A DNA stretch of 64,000 bases from Sphingomonas sp. KR3-1 (GTDB lineage: Bacteria > Pseudomonadota > Alphaproteobacteria > Sphingomonadales > Sphingomonadaceae): assembly GCF_040049295.1 (NCBI RefSeq), contig NZ_JBDZDQ010000001.1, positions 744,001 to 808,000 of the forward strand, read 5' to 3'. Below, one piece after another: positions 61,907-64,000 of the stretch. Under the pieces are notes generated by a model that searched no databases, was not told the origin of the DNA, and saw only the letters and a list, made by a program, of their open reading frames with translations. The translations under genes were made by a program, and so were the position numbers. Within the stretch, counting starts at the first letter, position 1. Each line of letters begins with the position of its first letter.

Positions 61907-62839
61907 ATGGAACATGCCGTCGACCAATTCCGCGCCTTCAACCGGGCGCACACGCGCTTCGCCGCAGTGCTCGCTCCGCACTATATGGACACCGACATGG
62001 GCGTCGCCGAAGCGCGGCTGCTCTACGAGATCGCCAAACGCCAGCCGGTGCTGGCGAGCGAGCTTCAGGATCTGCTGGGACTGGACGCCGGCTATGTCAG
62101 CCGCGCGGTCAAGCGGTTCGAGGAGCGCGGCTGGGTCTCGCGCGGCCGCGACCCAAGCGACGCGCGCCAGCGGCCGATCGCGCTGCGGCCCGCCGGCCAG
62201 GCGGCGTTCGACGCGCTCGACGACGCGACCCGCGCGCACAATTTGCGCCAGCTCGACTCGCTCGGCCCAGGCGGCGGCGCGCTGCTCGGGCACCATCTCG
62301 ATGCCGCGCGCGCGCTGATCGAGGGCGGCAGGGGCGACTGGCACATCCGCACCCTGGCGCCGGGAGACATGGGCGCGATCGCCAGCCGCCAGGCGCGCTT
62401 CTATGCCGAGCATTATGGCTGGGAGCGGCCGATGGAGCTGCTGCTCAACGACGTCACCACCGGCTTCCTGCGCGATTTCCAGCCCGGGCGCGAGCAATGC
62501 TGGGTGGCCGAGCGCGGCGGCGAGATGCTCGGATCGGTGATGCTCGCCGATGGCGGCGACGGCATCGCCAAGCTGCGCCTGCTGTTCGTGGAGGGCCATG
62601 CCCGCGGTCTCGGCATCGGCGACGCGCTGGTCCGCCGCTGCGTCGCATTCGCGCGCGACGCGGGCTATCGCCGGCTCGAGCTGTGGACGCACACGATCCT
62701 GACAAGCGCACGGCGCATCTATGCCGCGCAGGGCTTCGAACTAATCGACAGCGCCCTGCATAAGATGTTCGGCGAACCGGTAATGGGCGAGACCTGGTCG
62801 CTCGACCTCAGCCGAGATGCACCGCCAGCCACACCGTAG
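61907..62839 (+). CDS. MarR-GNAT fusion protein
   Basis: A 310-residue fusion. Residues 1-145 form a MarR winged helix (LLYEIAKRQPVLASELQDLLGLDAGYVSRAVKRFEERGW, then RDPSDARQRPIAL). Residues 155-305 are a GNAT acetyltransferase with the acetyl-CoA site GHARGLGIGDALVRRCV. The family joins regulator and enzyme in one chain; the acetylation target is unknown, possibly a toxic amine whose detection also lifts repression. A palindrome in its promoter supports DNA binding. Its 3' end overlaps the convergent cupin gene by 32 bases. Confidence 0.92.
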   Translation: MEHAVDQFRAFNRAHTRFAAVLAPHYMDTDMGVAEARLLYEIAKRQPVLASELQDLLGLDAGYVSRAVKRFEERGWVSRGRDPSDARQRPIALRPAGQAAFDALDDATRAHNLRQLDSLGPGGGALLGHHLDAARALIEGGRGDWHIRTLAPGDMGAIASRQARFYAEHYGWERPMELLLNDVTTGFLRDFQPGREQCWVAERGGEMLGSVMLADGGDGIAKLRLLFVEGHARGLGIGDALVRRCVAFARDAGYRRLELWTHTILTSARRIYAAQGFELIDSALHKMFGEPVMGETWSLDLSRDAPPATP

Positions 62840-63428
62840 CACGGTCCTTTGCGGTCCAGGTTACCCAATGCCTCTGGCCCTTCGCGATCAGCAGGTGATC
62901 GCCGGGGGCGAGCACGACCTCCGCCGAATCCTCGATCCGGAGGCCCGCCGCGCCCTCGAGCACCACCACCCACTCGTCCCAGTTCTGCAGCATCGGCGTG
63001 TCCGCGGGCGTCGCCTGGCCGCGCGAGACGATGCGTTCGATGCGGATGCCGGGGCGCTCGAGGATTTCGGTGAAGGCCTCGGCGCGTTTCGCGGCGGGAA
63101 GCTTGTTCAGCAGGTTGGCGACCTGGGGCTTGAAGCGTGGCTTGGGTTTGGGTTTCGGGGCGGGCTTCGCTTTGGCCTTGGGGAGCGCCTTTGCCGAGCC
63201 GGCGGACTTGCTCCAGGCATTGCTCGTCGCGCCGCGCAGATAGTCCTCGATCTCCGCTGCGCTGGCGGTGAGGCCCGCCTTGCCGACGCCGAACACCGCG
63301 GCGCCGTCCGCATCGTGCAGCCCGTATCTGCCATAGTCCCCGCCCGGCTTGCGGCGGCGCGAGGCGACGAGCTTGAGGCCGCGGTTGGCGGCCATTTCGC
63401 GGAGGGAGGCGGTGGTGTCGTTGGGCAT
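62808..63428 (-). CDS. Cupin protein with N-terminal domain and Lys/Pro linker
   Basis: A 206-residue two-part protein. Residues 1-70 form a small domain (LREMAANRGLKLVASRRRKPGGDYGRYGL) similar to short uncharacterised modules found alone elsewhere. A basic linker of alternating Lys/Ala/Pro (about 80-100) follows, then a C-terminal cupin (WDEWVVVLEGAAGL, LAPGDHLLIAKGQRHWV). The cupin is of the phosphomannose-isomerase-like kind. The linker may contact nucleic acid or simply be flexible. The start is ATG 63428. It is convergent with the MarR-GNAT gene. Confidence 0.72.
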   Translation of the reverse strand: MPNDTTASLREMAANRGLKLVASRRRKPGGDYGRYGLHDADGAAVFGVGKAGLTASAAEIEDYLRGATSNAWSKSAGSAKALPKAKAKPAPKPKPKPRFKPQVANLLNKLPAAKRAEAFTEILERPGIRIERIVSRGQATPADTPMLQNWDEWVVVLEGAAGLRIEDSAEVVLAPGDHLLIAKGQRHWVTWTAKDRATVWLAVHLG

Positions 63429-63440
63429 GGTCGATCCTAG

Positions 63441-63570
63441 AATCCCTCTCCCTCTGGGAGAGGGAGAGAGCCGCGGAGCGGCGGAAGGGTGAGGGTCGAT
63501 AACCACCCTTCACCCTTCCCACCGCCTTCGGCGGCGGGCCCCTTCCCTCTCCCAAAGGGAGAGGGAGAGT
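63441..63570. repeat. Composite palindromic intergenic repeat
   Basis: A TCCCTCTCCCTCTGGGAGAGGGAGA hairpin at the left is mirrored by CCCTCTCCCAAAGGGAGAGGG at the right, with inner GGGTGAGGG/ACCCTTCACCCTT and GCCGCGGAGCGGC / CCGCCTTCGGCGG blocks. It sits between the divergent cupin and tgt genes and has the same build as the elements at 11.7 and 55.7 kb but a different sequence. Confidence 0.8.
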
Positions 63571-63594
63571 AGACTCGACGCCTGTCTCGCGCCA

Positions 63595-64000
63595 ATGGCA
63601 ACTCCCATGCCCCGTTTCGAGTTCACCATCCACGCCACCGACGGCAAGGCACGCCTTGGCACGATCGCGATGCAGCGTGGCGAGATCCGCACGCCTGCCT
63701 TCATGCCGGTGGGCACCGCCGCCACCGTGAAGGCGATGAAGCCGGAGGACGTGCGCGCCGCCGGCGCCGACATCCTCCTCGGCAACACCTATCACCTGAT
63801 GCTGCGCCCGGGCGCCGAGCGCGTCGCGCGGCTGGGCGGGCTGCACAAGTTCATGCAGTGGGACCGCCCGATCCTGACCGATTCGGGCGGCTATCAGGTG
63901 ATGAGCCTGGCCGACCTGACGACGCGCAGCGAAGAAGGCGTGGCCTTCAAGTCGCATCTCGACGGCTCGCGCCACATGCTGAGCCCCGAGCGCTCGATCG
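63595..64000 (+). CDS. tgt: tRNA-guanine transglycosylase (Tgt), 5' part, cut by the window edge
   Basis: Exchanges guanine-34 for preQ1 in tRNAs with GUN anticodons, just before QueA acts. The first 135 codons are present and the frame is still open at the edge. The translation shows [44 protein letters not shown] and [14 protein letters not shown], which contains the nucleophile/base-binding Asp region. ATG 63595 and ATG 63607 are both possible starts. It lies 5.1 kb from queA on the same strand. Confidence 0.95.
   Translation, partial: MATPMPRFEFTIHATDGKARLGTIAMQRGEIRTPAFMPVGTAATVKAMKPEDVRAAGADILLGNTYHLMLRPGAERVARLGGLHKFMQWDRPILTDSGGYQVMSLADLTTRSEEGVAFKSHLDGSRHMLSPERSI

Noticed and set aside
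1..64000. CRISPR arrays, insertion sequences, phage genes, rRNA operon
   Set aside because: No regularly spaced direct repeats, transposase motifs, phage structural or integrase genes, or rRNA sequences were seen in the window.

Overview
The window is chromosomal DNA of a high-GC alphaproteobacterium, most likely Sphingomonas or a close relative (Sphingomonadales). Pointers are a PhoK-type alkaline phosphatase, a CpdR adaptor, a TrcR (DUF1013) regulator, an UrcA protein, small DUF1192 and DUF1289 proteins, and several GC-rich palindromic intergenic repeats. It is dense housekeeping DNA. There is no rRNA, CRISPR array, insertion sequence or recognisable prophage.

Layout. 0.1-2.8 kb: threonine ammonia-lyase, a 640-bp repeat-filled gap, and the N-end-rule leucyltransferase Bpt. 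2.8-6.1 kb (minus): circularly permuted ATP-grasp, alpha-E and transglutaminase-like genes, the last lacking its catalytic Cys. 6.2-11.6 kb: a membrane protein, a DsbD-like reductase, PhoK and a beta-helix protein. 11.8-20.5 kb: lower valine catabolism (acyl-CoA dehydrogenase, 3-hydroxyisobutyryl-CoA hydrolase, enoyl-CoA hydratase, MmsB, MmsA). MmsA is separated from the rest by a plus-strand AraC/sterol-desaturase pair. 20.6-29.1 kb: a degenerate ABC ATPase, a soluble chemoreceptor, a methyltransferase, tRNA-Val(GAC), CpdR, N-formylglutamate amidohydrolase, a GC-poor HEPN-like gene, a probable small RNA, cytochrome b561, SapC and a D-2-hydroxyglutarate-type dehydrogenase. 29.2-43.4 kb: an RNA helicase operon, glutathione transferases, an HxlR regulator with a divergent acyl-CoA dehydrogenase, an arylamine acetyltransferase, TrcR, a glycosyltransferase/metallophosphoesterase pair, two tandem helical paralogues and a quinone oxidoreductase. 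43.5-54.4 kb: ClpA, UrcA, a redox regulator with a flavin reductase, a diguanylate cyclase, an acyl-CoA ligase and an aldehyde dehydrogenase. 54.5-64 kb: xseB-ispA, a second repeat-filled gap, then coaD, a cyclophilin, queA, metal-ion genes and the start of tgt.

Functional links. The MmsA/MmsB set with its dehydrogenase, hydratase and hydrolase can take isobutyryl-CoA to propionyl-CoA. QueA and Tgt both serve queuosine modification. Bpt marks substrates that ClpAP degrades. Three regulators sit beside clear inverted-repeat operator candidates.

The most interesting non-coding signal is a compact minus-strand unit at about 26091-26230. It has a promoter-like pair of boxes, a hairpin with a C-rich loop, a CUCCUCCC linker and a strong intrinsic terminator. 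This is the architecture of anti-Shine-Dalgarno small RNAs of alphaproteobacteria. A second signal is a roughly 105-bp dispersed repeat present at 1.5 kb and, inverted, at 55.9 kb.
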